DNA from: Actinomortierella ambigua
Taxonomy: Eukaryota; Mortierellomycota; Mortierellomycetes; Mortierellales; Mortierellaceae
Length of the DNA: 64,000 bases
NCBI GenBank assembly: GCA_016098155.1
Contig: JAAAJB010000072.1
Coordinates: forward strand, 23,005-87,004
Reading direction: 5' to 3'
Below, in pieces: positions 1-12,381 of the stretch. The translations under genes were made by a program, and so were the position numbers. The notes beneath the pieces were generated by a model. It ran no database searches and was not told the DNA's origin. It worked only from the letters and a program-made list of their open reading frames with translations. Position 1 is the stretch's first letter, and every line of letters starts with the position of its first letter.

Positions 1-3000
1 GTCGTCGCTCCTGGAACGTCTTGTCCATCGTCGCCGCCGACAGGCCCTTGCCGACCGAGCCCGAGATCTTGGCCAGACTGTCCGTGAAGCCAAAGACCGT
101 CTTCTTCAGCAAGCTCGACGTGCCACGGGCAATGCCCATGCCAAAGTCCTGCGGACGGTCGCCCATCACAAATCCTTGGTACGGCTCGTAAAAGAAGTCG
201 GCCACACCCGAGCTGAGGTTGCTGAACAGACCCACAGGGTTGCCCAAAAACTCGATCGAACCCACAATCTTGTGCAGCTGGTAGAAAAAGTCTTGGCTGT
301 AGTGACGACGCAGCAGATCCACCAGCACCGGCGCACTGGCTCGCACGTTCTCCAGCAACAACGCATTGAGCGTGATCGGCGCCGAGTCAATGTTGCCGAT
401 CGCCATCGTGAGCACGTTGAAGATGTACATGATGGGGTTGTGGCTAGACGTCTGTTGCTGCGCCTCTTCAATGTTCACGCGATCCGATCGGAAGAACGAG
501 ATGTTGACCTTCATCGGGTGCAGGTGGAGCACTTCAAAGAACAGCTGACTCTCACTGTCGTTGGCCTTTGGCTCTGGCAGATCGAGGCTCTCGTCGCAAA
601 GCTGGGCCTTGGAAGGATCATCCGACCAGCCAGACACCTTAAAGTCTGTAAACTCGAGCAGCGTGTACACAAAGTCTTCATCCATCGTGAACGTCAGCTC
701 CTGCACCAGCGCCGAGAAGTACTTGAAGTACACAACACCATGTGTGTCGTCCTTGGCTCGCACGAGGGCACCGTGAAGCGTAGGGTGGGACTGTGCGTCC
801 TTGGTGTCCTTGGGCAACTGTGTTGGCGCCAGGATGATCGGGTTCGATCCACCATAGAGCTGGTTGTCGATCTGCAACCACCGTACCATCATGTTGAGCG
901 ACTGGTACATGTTGGAATCTGTGTAGCGCAGCTCCAGCCCGGTCATCGACAGGTACATGAGCTCCTGCATGCGCGGGTTAAGAATCGAGATGCCAATGCC
1001 CTCCAATCGGATCTGGAAGCTGAAGGTGACAACCGCATCGATATCAATCACCTCGAATCCCTCCTTGGCCAACTCGCGGCCTGAACCGTTCGTCTCGCGC
1101 TCACTGCCACGTTCCGTGAGTGTCAGCTGGCTCGATGAGCGCTGTATGAACATGCTCTGCTTCGAGTCATAGTCCGCCAGCACCAACACCTGCGTGGGAC
1201 CTTCTGCGACCACATCAATCGAGATAATGCTATGAGCATCACCAGCCGGGAACTTGAAGGGTATCAAAGAACCAATCTCCTGGAGACTGACTTCACGCTC
1301 GCGATTGTTGACATTCAGCACCAGGGTCTTCTCCTTGACATACGGCACATCCCACGAGTACGGGATGGTCTCGCCTGCCTTGAGCTCATACGCCTTGGGA
1401 GTCATACCCGAAAGGGATGTGGACGACGAGGTGCTCATATCACTGCGAGCAACGCTGCTCTGGTAAAACTTGACATCCCACGACGAATAGTTATCAATCC
1501 GATAGGGCCAGCGGCCTTCCTCCTTGTTGAGCAAGATGAAAACCGTAGCAACCTCCATCAAAATAGTAACACGGATGAGCTCCGTCTCACTTTCTCCACG
1601 CAGGATCCTGACATGGACCTTGCCCATCTCATCAAGTTTGAACGGTGCAGTCCTATTTTTTTTTTTTTTTGCAATAAAAAAGTTGGTAAATTGTCAGTTG
1701 AAAGATGTTTGAAAAATGATAATCTTTCTCTCTCTTCCCCACCTATTACCCCCTTTCAATTCTTTTTTCATGTTTTGCTTACCATCGAGAAGTGATACCA
1801 GGCAAGCGAAGCGAGAGCAACTTTTGCTCGCCTTGACGCATGTACCGCAGAGGCACGCGCTCACCAGCAGGCAGCAAGGTGCTATTGCTCGATCCAAATT
1901 CACGGAAGTGCAGATCCTCGCCCAAGTTGTTCTTGACGATGTAGCGAGGCGTGAACGTCACCACCTTCGTCAGCGCGTACTTGCCCTTGCCATGCTCGAC
2001 GTTCACACCCAGGTGAATCTCCTCGTTTCTCTCCTGAGCATTCACAGCAATCTCCATGATGCTGCCCACAGCCTCGAAACTGACCGGGTGGCTCCACTGC
2101 GAGTCGCCGCCGACCTGGACCAAAGTACGGTTGCCCGTCTCGATCTTGCCATACGAGAACATCAATGGCAGAGCCTTGTGCTGGTGGCGACGGGTCGCCG
2201 TCTGGCCTGCCGCAATCTTGGCGTTCTGCATGAACGACTTTGCCTTGAAGACGAGGTCGAGTCCGGTCTTGTTCAGGATGACATACGGACTGAAGATGCT
2301 AAACTTGACAGCTCCACCAGAGTCTGGGATCACGAGGCGATTGATGCCCAGCGTCAACTTGAGGCCTTGTGGGTCCATCAACGTGAGTGTATGTTCGATG
2401 GGGAGCTCATCCGGATCGTGGGAGCTGATGATGGCATACTCGCTCGGCGAGAAGTTTGTGCCCTCGACGGCAATGCTTAGCAGCATCAGGTTGCGGACGT
2501 CCACTGTGTGCAGGGGCGAGACACCAGCCTTGCGCAGGTACGACTTTAGGACAGGGCCATTGTGCTTGGGCGATGTCTTCTCCATGATGGTGAACTGAAT
2601 GTTGTATGGCAGCAAGTTCTCAATCTCGATGGGCGCACTCAGGCGAATCGTCATGAATGGATAGTCCTTTGCCAACGGATCAAACCTGTCCGAGAAACCG
2701 CGCAACTGGAACCGGAAGGGCTGCGTGTTTTCCTCAAAGGACTTGCACGAAATGGCCTGAACAGACTGACCATCACTGCTATAACGCTCTTGACGACGCT
2801 GGTGTGCGGCAAGGTCGCGCCAGAAGATCACCTCGTTGCTCCAGTTGTAGTTGAATCCTGCATCTGGACGAACAAGCAGCTGGTTCGTGTAAGCAGACTC
2901 GATGGGCACCGAGTAGCTGTCGCCTGGCGAGATCTTTTGTACACTCGACAGGTGCTTCTTCTTGTCATCCACAACAACAATCTCGATCGGGACAGAGGTG

Positions 3001-6000
3001 GCGTTCTCAACGAGAAGTGCAGAGCTGAACGTCACAACCTTGACATTGTTCTTGATCTGGATATCCACGACAACTCGATGGGAGACCTTGTTCAGCTTGG
3101 GTCTCAACAGGTAAAGGCTGCGACCCTCACGCTCGACAGGGATGTCCTTGAGACTCTCCCAAGGTACACCATCAAACTGGATACCAAGCGTGTTCTTCTT
3201 GCTCGCCACCGTCTCACGCATCTTGCGCCAGTCATCGAATCGCCAGGGCAAGCTAGCGCCATCCTTCAGTGGGTGGATCACAATGTCAATGTTGTCCTCA
3301 GACTCGGCCCAGACGTGAAGCGGATAGCCGGTTCGATTCTTGAGAACGTAAGGTACCAAGGCCTCGCGGTTCACAGACGTCACCTGCTCAGGCTCCTTCT
3401 GGATGGTGGTCATGATGGTGAGTGCCATTTCAATGAATGTGTGCGTCAAGTTGATGTTGAGGTCCTGCTTCGAGAAGACATCAATCGTCATGTTGGCAGG
3501 CTGGACAGTGCGTGACACGTGGAGCACCAGTTGCCATGGCTCCAGCAAAGGCTCCCAGTGCGAGTTCTTGACATTGAAGTAGTTGATGCTCGAGCGAATT
3601 GAGGTATCGACCTTCATCTCTGACGACCACTCCTTGACCTCCAAGTCGAATCGATCCAGCTTAAGGTCCAACACGGGCAAACTGTACATGTCATCGATGA
3701 GAATCAACTGCACGCCCTGGATGATACCCTTGAGTGTCTCGCGCGTCGTCACAAACGTGGCCGCATCCTCCACCAGCTTGCGTGGGTTGGGCTTGGGGGA
3801 TGCGCGCCCAACACTCACGACCGACCGCTCATCGATGTCGCGGATAGCACGCGGCTCGCCATTCTCAAATGTATTCTGTCGGGTTAGCTTGGTCTCAGGC
3901 TCAGTGACCGTAGGATTGTTCTTGGACTGCATTTCCGTGGCCTTGTTCACAATGTCCATGATCAGCATCGCATCGCGGTATGACAGACGCAACACCAACG
4001 GGCGAACATCAAGCGTGATATTGGTCAACTGGTGGCCAGGCGTGGGCGAGCGGGTACCCAATGACAAGGCAATGTCAAAGTTATCGATAAAACGCAGGCT
4101 GGTATCCTCGCGCTTGTCCATCTTGCACAAGAACATACCGACACGATCAACCACGAGCGTCATCGTCTCCTGCTGAGAAATGACAACTTGATGAGCCGAG
4201 AGGATAATGGCGTCTGTGGATGAGCTTGCTGCATTGTTGAGTAGGATGATCTCTGGAGCAACCACACTGACGCGGTAGTGGAAAACTGGCACAGGCTCGC
4301 CGGGCTTTTGAGGTTGGGACACTGATGGTCGCCGAGTTCCCTTCGATTTTGGAGGGGCTAGCGTAGAGCTGGCTGGTCGGCCGGACACAGGTGCTCCGGG
4401 TCGCTTCGATGCACCAGGCGCGCTAGAGCGGGACGATGCTGCCGGTGCCTCAGCTTCATGCTCCGGAGCAAGGGCACTCATGAAATAGCCCTGGAGTGCA
4501 AACAGATACTCCATATGGAAAATGACCTTGGGGCTGTCGACATGGACAATCGCGAGTGTGCTCTTGTCATCATATGTCGTCAGCGAAACCGAGATTTGTG
4601 GGCTGTCGTGCAGGTTGGCCGGGATGATCTCACGGAACTTCGTCTTCACGTTGCGACGAGTATCTCGGATGACCAGATCCTGGACCGTGAGCTCGGCCTG
4701 CATCGTCGAATCTGTCAACATCTTGTACTTAAAGTCCGTCTTTGTGAGCGAGAACTTTGAGAAGCTACAATCGCGGAGCTCTTCCTTTTGAGTGCCGTCT
4801 CCGTGGTAAATCTCTAATACAACACTTGGCATGATGAACACCAAATCGATCGACGTCCACTTCTCGCTTGACTTGGGTGCCACCTGGACTGGTGTAGATG
4901 GGACCGCCGGAATACCTGCCGCCACGGCCATGGCCTCCTCGTCAATCTCGCCACTGCCGGCAAACGCACGTGCGACGGACATAGAGATCGCATACAGTGT
5001 CCGGTATTGAAGCTCCGTCATGTTGATGCTGACATCCGACATGTTGCCAACGAGTTCCATGTCCGGCCGAGTCGATCCACTCACATGAGGCGCACGGACA
5101 ATCTCGAAACCAATGTCGACATCCTCGATGATCTGAAGCTCCTGCACGACGTTGTTGTCAAAGTGGAACTGGCTCACTAGCTTGATGGAGCGAATGCCAA
5201 ACTGCATATGGTCCACAACCTGGCTGATATCATCATTGGATTCAACGAAATCGTTGAAGATTGAGATCTGACCCAGGTTGGCGATAATCGTGTTCTTGGA
5301 CTTGGAATCCTTTGGCAGAATGACGATGGGCGAGCTGACCTGCACGTCAAAGTGCAGACGACTAGTCGTAGCTACTTGCTGGAGTGCCTGAGCCTGGTTC
5401 ACAGCTGCATTGCGAGCCGATTCATACAAAACATGCATGCGTGCAAACTTGTTGGAGAAGTCGAGAAGCTGCTTAATGGGCTCCTCCAGGAACGTAAACT
5501 GCAGGGAGCCAGCTCGCAAGAACAAAGAGGTGTCGTAGCCGGGGTAGCTCGATGATTGTGCGTCGAACGTCTCGTAGGCGAAATCGGCAAACTCCTCGCC
5601 TTGAATGGACAGGAGCTGCTGCTTGCCTGGGTTGATGTCATCGGTTAACATAAAGTTGCCCAGCTTGACGTTGACGCGCATAGTTGGAGGCTTCAGCATG
5701 ACGGAAACATCGCATTGCTCGAGAGCCATAGTTGCCAGGCGCTGACCGTCGTTGTTGAGAATCAAGTTGATACTTCTCATGCTAACCTTGACCTTCATGG
5801 TATCCTGCTTGGCTGGTGGAGGTGGTGAGGCGAGGTTGACGTCGCTCTTCGCATGCGGCGCGTCGGTGCTCAATGGGGGCCGCGGTGGTGGTCTTGCCTG
5901 CTCTGGGCCTGCCGTGAAGGTGGTGAGGATGAAGTCAAACAAAGCAAGTACGCTCTTGCGTGTCACGATCATAGTGACAGTTGAGAACGAAATGTCTACT

Positions 6001-9000
6001 GTGGCATCGACGCCTTGATACTTGGTGTAGTAGTCAGGCGAGATGGGGTTCACCTTGGTGTACATGACACGCACCAGATCCGAACCTCCCGACGCTGGTG
6101 ACTTGCCGTCTGCATCGGACGAGATCAGGTAGGGGTACATGGACTCTGGATCGATCTTGTCTTCCACGTACAACGAGCCGAGCACCACCTTCACGTTCAT
6201 GTCGACTTGACGAAGAACAAAGTTGAGACCGAAATTCTCGATGATGAGGTCGGCAAGAATGCGCTCAGGCTTGTTGATGTCCTGTTCGGCCTTCTTTAGT
6301 ACCACGGAGAATTTCTTGACAGTGAAGTCAAATTCGAAAGCCTTTTGGTATAGCTTGGCGCGCATCAAGTCCTTGTCGCTCTCTTCCTTCTGCAAACTGC
6401 GCTTGCTCCTCACGACGTTTGGTTTGCTGTCCGTGTCGGTGTCACCGTCGTGGTCGTCTTCTGTCTCGGTAGTGTCGCCAACAATCAGGTCGTCATCAAA
6501 AGTAGTCTTTCCAAGAAGACCACTGCGGTTCAGCGCACTCTTGGGTTTTGGTGGTTGGGCAGGGGCAGCGTGGGCAGGGCCATCGTCCTTTGGCGTCACC
6601 AGATCCACAATTCTCATGAGAGTTTTGTACTTCCGATCCGAAAAGTTGACTTGCAGTAGAGGGAGGTCGCCAAACACGCGAATCTTGGTCAGGTTGGTTG
6701 CATGGGGGATGATAGAGAGATGGACATGGAATGTCATGTTGATCTTGTCGATGACGTGGAGGTCGCCTTCTGCGTTGGAATCCCGGATCTGATTAAGGCA
6801 TCTCTCCACCGATTGGCCCACCAGCAACTGGTGAAAGGGAGTGAGGAAGAAAAGTAGGAGCTTATTAGTACTTTGTGCTTTCTGTGGCCCAACAACGTTT
6901 CTGTAGGTAAAGGCGCATTGTTCACTCACCTGTGTGCTAGAAAGTCGAACCACAAAGCGATCGTACATCAGATCTTCAAGCTTTTCGAAATCGGCCGCAT
7001 CCATGGTGCGCTTTTGGTTACTCTCAACGACTGCCATATCTTCCTTGGAGACGAGATTGCTCTCCACAAAGATATGACCGACATCGAGCACGGCGACAAG
7101 TGCATTTATATCGGTGCAGCTAATGAATCACAATCCACGAAGATGAACAAAAGATGTTAGAAGATTCTCGTCACCCTACTCTTTCCATAAGTATCGCCGG
7201 AAAGTGCATCGCTCGTCTTACCTTTCTGGGAAAATGATGACAGGGGCATCCATGTCAACCTTAAGATCCAGTCGCTTGTGTTCTTCAAGCGCATACTCTA
7301 GTCCAGCTCGTGTTTGTGCGGCCAGACCCTCCAATGTGTCGCCGGCAGCTTCCAGGAGAGCAGTCATACTCTCAGCCTCGCTGGGTGGCGGCTTGAAGAA
7401 CTCAATGATAGAGTCGACCGTCTTGGGGTTGTACAGGATCTCCAAATGACGCATCTTGACCTCCGCCACATTGTCGGCATGCGCGTCGAGAGGGTTGTGT
7501 TCAAAGTGGACTGAGAAGAAGGGGTCGACTCCTGCGGCATGCCCCGAGTTCTTTAAGCTAGCCTCACCACCGTAAATGGTATCTCCAGCTTCGACGCTGG
7601 TCGAGACACGCGTCTTCTCTGCCTCCTTTACCTGAACGATCTTGGGGTACAGAGTGTTTTGGGTGGTGCCATCGACGCACGTCAGGCCGACCAGGGAAAT
7701 CCCTGCCACAAAGTTGTCTGGACGCTGCAGGAACGACGCAAAGAATGTGTCAAAGACCACGCTAAAGATGGTCGAGTTTTTGCCATGAGGGTCCGTCTTG
7801 AGGGCGAAGGAGCCTGTCTTGAGCGTAGTCTGGACATCGAGCAGGATCGTATCCTTGTCCTCCTCAAGATTGGCCTGAAGTGCTGTCTTCTCATCGTAAT
7901 CAATGACGTCGTACAACTTTTGCTTCTGTTCGTCTGTCAACGTCGTGGGGTCCTCTTCATCCGACGTCTGTTCGCTATTGGAGTCCGTTGGGTTAGATCC
8001 ATACCACCACGAGCTCAGCCATCCTCGAGGCTGCTGCTGTTGCTGTTGTTGTTGAGTCTTTTCGATGAGGATCTTCTCGCGGCGGAGGGCGCCCTTGGCG
8101 ATGGAGCGATACAGACGGATGTCCTCGTACGAGAGCTTCCATTCGAGAGCCTTCAGTCTCTCCTCGTCCTCCAGATCGGACCGTCCAAGCTTCTTGTTCT
8201 TGTATAGCTCAACGTACGCAACACGGTCATCGCGACGCTCCTCAAAGTACGCCCAAGTCCACTTGCGGTTCCTCTCTTGAATTTGCTGCAGCACCGCCTT
8301 GCCAGCATAGCGGAACCACGCGAGGGGGTCCTTGGAGGGAGTGATACCCTGTGGTGGACGAAACTTGCGGAACTGTCATGATAATTTGGGATCAAGTATT
8401 GATATGGTGAGTCAAGAAGATCACAACTGTTCTGAACAACACATCTATTGCACCTGGGAGACCAGGCCAGACCAGTTTGTACAGATTCGTTTGCCACTTT
8501 ACCTCGTGTTGTCGCATGAACGCATGGAAGAGACCAAACATGAGTAGCATGTTGCGATACTGCTCATCATCGACGACAAAGCCCAGCTCGTCAAAGTCGA
8601 GTGCTGCGCCGGCTTTGGGTACGGTGCCACCGTACCGCTTGTTGAGCTTGATCTTGCCAGTACCCGAAACGGGCTTGAGGACATACTGGTGCTCCTCAGG
8701 AATATACTCGGCCTTGGCAATGAGGTCAATGAAGGCTTTGAGTGACTCATCCTTGCCCTTTCCTGCCAATGACTGCGAGTCTGTGTTCCAGTACAGCGCT
8801 AATGATTCCAACGTTGCTAGCTAATCAATAGGTGTGAAAAAAAGGGCGTTAGTAATGTACACTGCCACTGATGAGAAAAAGAAAACGGCTGGCCCCTTTA
8901 TGCAAAGTTGTACCTTGTGAATGGTGTTGGCCTCATCGTGGATGAAGGTGGGGGTCCACTGGCCATCTGTCGAGACCGCCGACAACTTGGAGAGCGTCAG

Positions 9001-10367
9001 ACCAGCAGAGAACGGATGCTAGTGTTGCAGAAAAATCATGCAGGCAAGCAGATTAGTTTAGGTGGGACACAGGGTCGAGGCTAAATCAGGGGCTCAGATT
9101 ACTCAACCCTACCCAAAGATGGGGAGTACACGGTTGCTTACCTCAGGGTTTGAGAGCTTGTCTTCGTATCGGACGTGAATGTTGTTAATGGACACCTGCA
9201 GGTTGTCAACGACCTTGGTGATGAGCTGGTTCAAGAAGGTAGCGTTTTTCTTCTCTTCGTCTAAAGGGAACACGGTAGTGTCGAGTGTGAGTTGTTGGTT
9301 TCTTTTCTTTGAGGAGAAGCAAGTCCAATCACATAACATAGAGAGACAAGGGTCGACTTTTTACCATCCATGCCAGCAGCAGGCTTAGTGCTGAGCAACT
9401 CGGCATTTGCCAGCCTCTCTTCCTTCAGTGCTTGGGCACGCGCTGCCTCTTCTTCTGGGTCAAACTATGGGCGTTTGCGAAAAAAAAAAGAAACGAGGGG
9501 GTGTTTGTGGGTTTGGAGGATCGACCCAACAAAACACAACGTACATTTTTTAGTCAACGAGTTGTTGGTGACACGATTGTCCCATGTTGTTTCAATATTA
9601 TAGGGTTCGGCTGGGCAATTGGCACTCAGGCGTGGGTTCCTTTCCCTTCTTTACTTACGTCGGACTCTGCCTTTGGCGCGCAAAGGAGGTAGACATTGTT
9701 GATGTAAACCTTGACGGGTTTATTCTTCAGGTTGGACCAGGGGATGCTAAGCGTGAGTTCGCCGAGGTAGCCTGGGAAACGAAAAAAAAAAAGACGATCG
9801 GTTGTTGGGCGTGTAAGCAGTGTGTTTCCCGCACGCAAAGTTGTTCCCACCTGCAGCCCCTGGATCACACACAACCTCGCATCTCTCTTTCTCGCTCTCC
9901 TGTCTCGTGGCATCCTTACCTTCGGTGACATCGACGGGAAGATTGAACTTGTCCAAGGCTTCCTTCTTCAACCGGAGATTGGTCAACTTGACATCACCTA
10001 TTTTTTTTAGGTCATCGTGTGTGATACGTGGATACGTCAGTCTTGCACTTGACACCTGTCACTTCCTCGTCAGTCTGTCAGTCTGAAGAAGAAGCTAAAG
10101 AGGCGCCAGAGGGTTCACTCGAGATAGACTTTGACTCCTCCTCTGCTGGGTGTCGTTCAAACTCTTCAACTTGACCTGCGGACATGGTGCTGTCATGTCG
10201 CGACACCTATGGCAATAGGGACATTCATTTCGGCAGAAAGAGAGCAAGCGCGCCTGCTTCATTCACTTACCACTCCAGATGGCAATGTTAAGCTGATTGA
10301 CATTGAGATTGGTGACATAGGGTCCGATGAATCGGTTCAACAACCCGGCAACAAGGCCTTCCAACAT
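1..10367 (-). CDS. VPS13: VPS13 bridge-type lipid transfer protein (3' end off window)
   Basis: Giant rod-shaped protein that moves bulk phospholipid between membranes at contact sites (family knowledge). The N-terminus [18 protein letters not shown] followed by QLNIAIWSG is the chorein signature. Eleven exons fit in phase: 10367-10271, 9997-9920, 9771-9659, 9464-9365, 9260-9142, 9018-8914, 8820-8503, 8372-7222, 7119-6930, 6827-1783 and 1652-1, giving about 2989 codons before the edge. Supporting blocks include [32 protein letters not shown] and VLDVGHI. The late region [19 protein letters not shown] matches the conserved VPS13 C-terminal part, so only the last stretch (roughly 100-200 residues) is missing. 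The middle holds acidic and Pro/Ala/Ser-rich low-complexity linkers. The first nine exons are small and the tenth is 5 kb. The start is the only ATG giving the chorein N-terminus. The family call is very secure; the specific paralogue is not determined. Confidence 0.96.
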
Positions 10368-10752
10368 GTTGCAACGGGGTTTCAGGGTCGTGTGGAGATG
10401 TGGGAAAGCTGGTGGTGCACGGGCAAAGAGGGAAACACGACAATGAATAAAAAAAAAGTCAAGGGCCGAGCTGTCGGGAGCGCGGATAACGTGAGCGTAG
10501 CAGAAGTTCCTCTCCCTCTTGCGTTTAGGATTCTGATGCGAGAGGTTTCTCTCGAGTGAATGGTTGCAGGAGTGCAATAAGGTGAGGGAGAGAAAGAGGT
10601 GGGACTGAGAAAGTGACCAAGCAAAGTGAAAAGAAAAAAAAAAGAGTACAAAAGAGAGAGAGAGACTACGAGAGCATTTTTTTTTTTCATTGCACCAAAA
10701 ATTGCTTGTTCTACAAAAAGGGTGAGTGGTTCCTTTGTCTTGTTTTCCCGCT
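10368..10752. other. Intergenic region between VPS13 start and SET 3' end
   Basis: Tandem arrangement: the VPS13 promoter must lie here, behind the SET stop codon. The stretch is purine/pyrimidine-biased with several A and T runs (for example near 10632 and 10677). I see no gene or clear TATA box. Confidence 0.5.
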
Positions 10753-11935
10753 TTACTTTTTAGCACTCTTCTTCTTGGGCTCCTCGTCCTCGTCCTCCTC
10801 GTCCTCGTCGTCTATTGTTATTGGGAAGCGCAATAAGGTGGTTAGTTGTTTTTCTCTTCGAGAATTGTTGTAAACGACAAATAAAAAGTGGGGGAAGACG
10901 GCAGCAACACGTACCCTCCTCCAGGTCAACGGACTCCAGGTCGCTATCGTCGTTCATGGACTCGCCAAGGTAATGGCTGAAAGCCTCAGGGAAGACATCC
11001 TCAGCAATCATATCAGCAAGGCTGGCATCTTCACCAGCAAACCAGGCGAAGAACGACTCCTCATCATCCTCGGCATCATCCTCAGCGCCTCTCTTGCGCT
11101 TGCTGCCCTTGGAGGTAAGGTCCTTGCCCTCCTTCCATTCGATCTTGAAGGCCTTGGACGTGGGGCCATCATTCTCATCAAACACAACCTCCTTGACGAG
11201 CTCCTTGTTCTTGAAGTAGTCGTTATCTGAGAAGGTCTGTTGACACACGGCGTAATTAGAATATGGGTCAGAGTTAGTAGCCTGTTCTCTGGTGCAGCAT
11301 GCAGACAAAACAGCACAGCCATGTCTTTAAAGGGCATACAAAGGTGATCTTGTAGTTGCGGGGGTTCTCCGGGTCGTGCTCCACCCAGAGATCGGTCAAG
11401 TGCTTGAGGACCTACAGGATGCCGGATCAAAAAGTGTTTGCGGTTGTGTTAGTAATCAGAGTAGCTGGTAGGAAATTAAACAAAAGCGCCACTTTCCCTT
11501 CCTCAGCATAAAAAAAAAAAAAAAAGCAGATTCAATCTTACAGCGCCATCGTTCTCGTCGAGGAACGAGCCAAAGGCATGGTGGTTCTCAAAGACTTGGG
11601 GCCAGAAGCTGGGGATCTGCTTGAAAGCAGCGCGGCGCTTCTCAAAAATGGGCTTCATGACCTCATTGCGCTTCTTGGCTATGTCAGAAAACAGTGCACG
11701 ATAGTGGCAGTTTGAGATGATTAATATGCATGTCAGAAACAATAAGAAGACAATACAGCAAGAGGGCTGAGGAGCGGACAGGGTGCTGTTGGTCCGTGGG
11801 CGCGTCCATCAGTGGGTACGGAAAGGAGTGAGGAAAGAGCATACCAATGACCAGCTCGGCATCAGCAACCTCCTTTGCGATCTGAGCCAAATCTTCCTCA
11901 ATGACCTTGAGAGCGGTTTCGGAAATCTCGGGCAT
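10753..11935 (-). CDS. SET/TAF-I-type NAP-family histone chaperone
   Basis: Five exons (11935-11845, 11678-11542, 11411-11340, 11236-10915, 10811-10753) join in phase to 226 residues, close to metazoan SET and yeast Vps75. An N-terminal dimerisation helix is followed by the NAP-fold earmuff region: FWPQVFENH, YKITFTFSDNDYF and a segment ending in a Phe/Trp-rich SFFAWF motif before an acidic tail. The last exon encodes an Asp/Glu run and then PKKKSAKK, so the acidic tail ends in a basic patch that could act as a nuclear signal. The family binds H3-H4 and H2A-H2B dimers and can assist acetyltransferases. It is divergent from the M16 protease gene, with 446 bp between start codons. Whether it is the functional Vps75 or SET orthologue cannot be decided from sequence alone. 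Confidence 0.9.
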
Positions 11936-12381
11936 GGTGGATGTAATTGGGGAAGGTTATTGTTGTGGTGGTGGGAGAGAAAGAGGGAGGCGGCGGCAAC
12001 CACAACAGTGGGAGTGCCCTTCCAAACAAAACCGTCCAGCGACGCGTCTTACACCCAAAAAAGCGCGTCACAATTTTTTTGGGCGGGTGTTTTAAATAGG
12101 GATTATCTCGCTTTTCGCCATACTCCTTCTGCCCTTGTGTGTCTTGAGTCGAAGGGGCTTCTTTCTTGTGTGTTTATGTCCATGTGGCTTTCTTCTTTAC
12201 TCAAGCACAACTGGACTGTCTGTCCTGTTCTATCCTCTATTCGTATTTGACGCGGCGATTGGGGTAAGTCAAATGGCATTTTTCAAAATTTACGTGACTT
12301 GTATTTGGCGTCGAGGTTTAGGGTGCACCACGTATGTCTTGTCTTCATTGCCTCTCCTCCCCCATTGCACCCACCTTGACC
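11936..12381. promoter_or_regulatory. Divergent promoter region, SET (-) and M16 protease (+)
   Basis: Non-coding 446 bp between two outward-facing start codons. It carries A/T-rich elements, including a TTTTAAATA run near 12090 and pyrimidine-rich tracts before the M16 start. No specific factor site is claimed. Confidence 0.5.

Noticed and set aside
176..1084. 302-codon plus-strand ORF opposite the VPS13 C-terminal exon
   Set aside because: Runs antisense to strongly conserved VPS13 coding; composition is a mirror of it (Val/Leu/His/Arg-rich), with no domain.
2562..3515. 317-codon plus-strand ORF within VPS13
   Set aside because: Antisense shadow of the large VPS13 exon with no recognisable motif.
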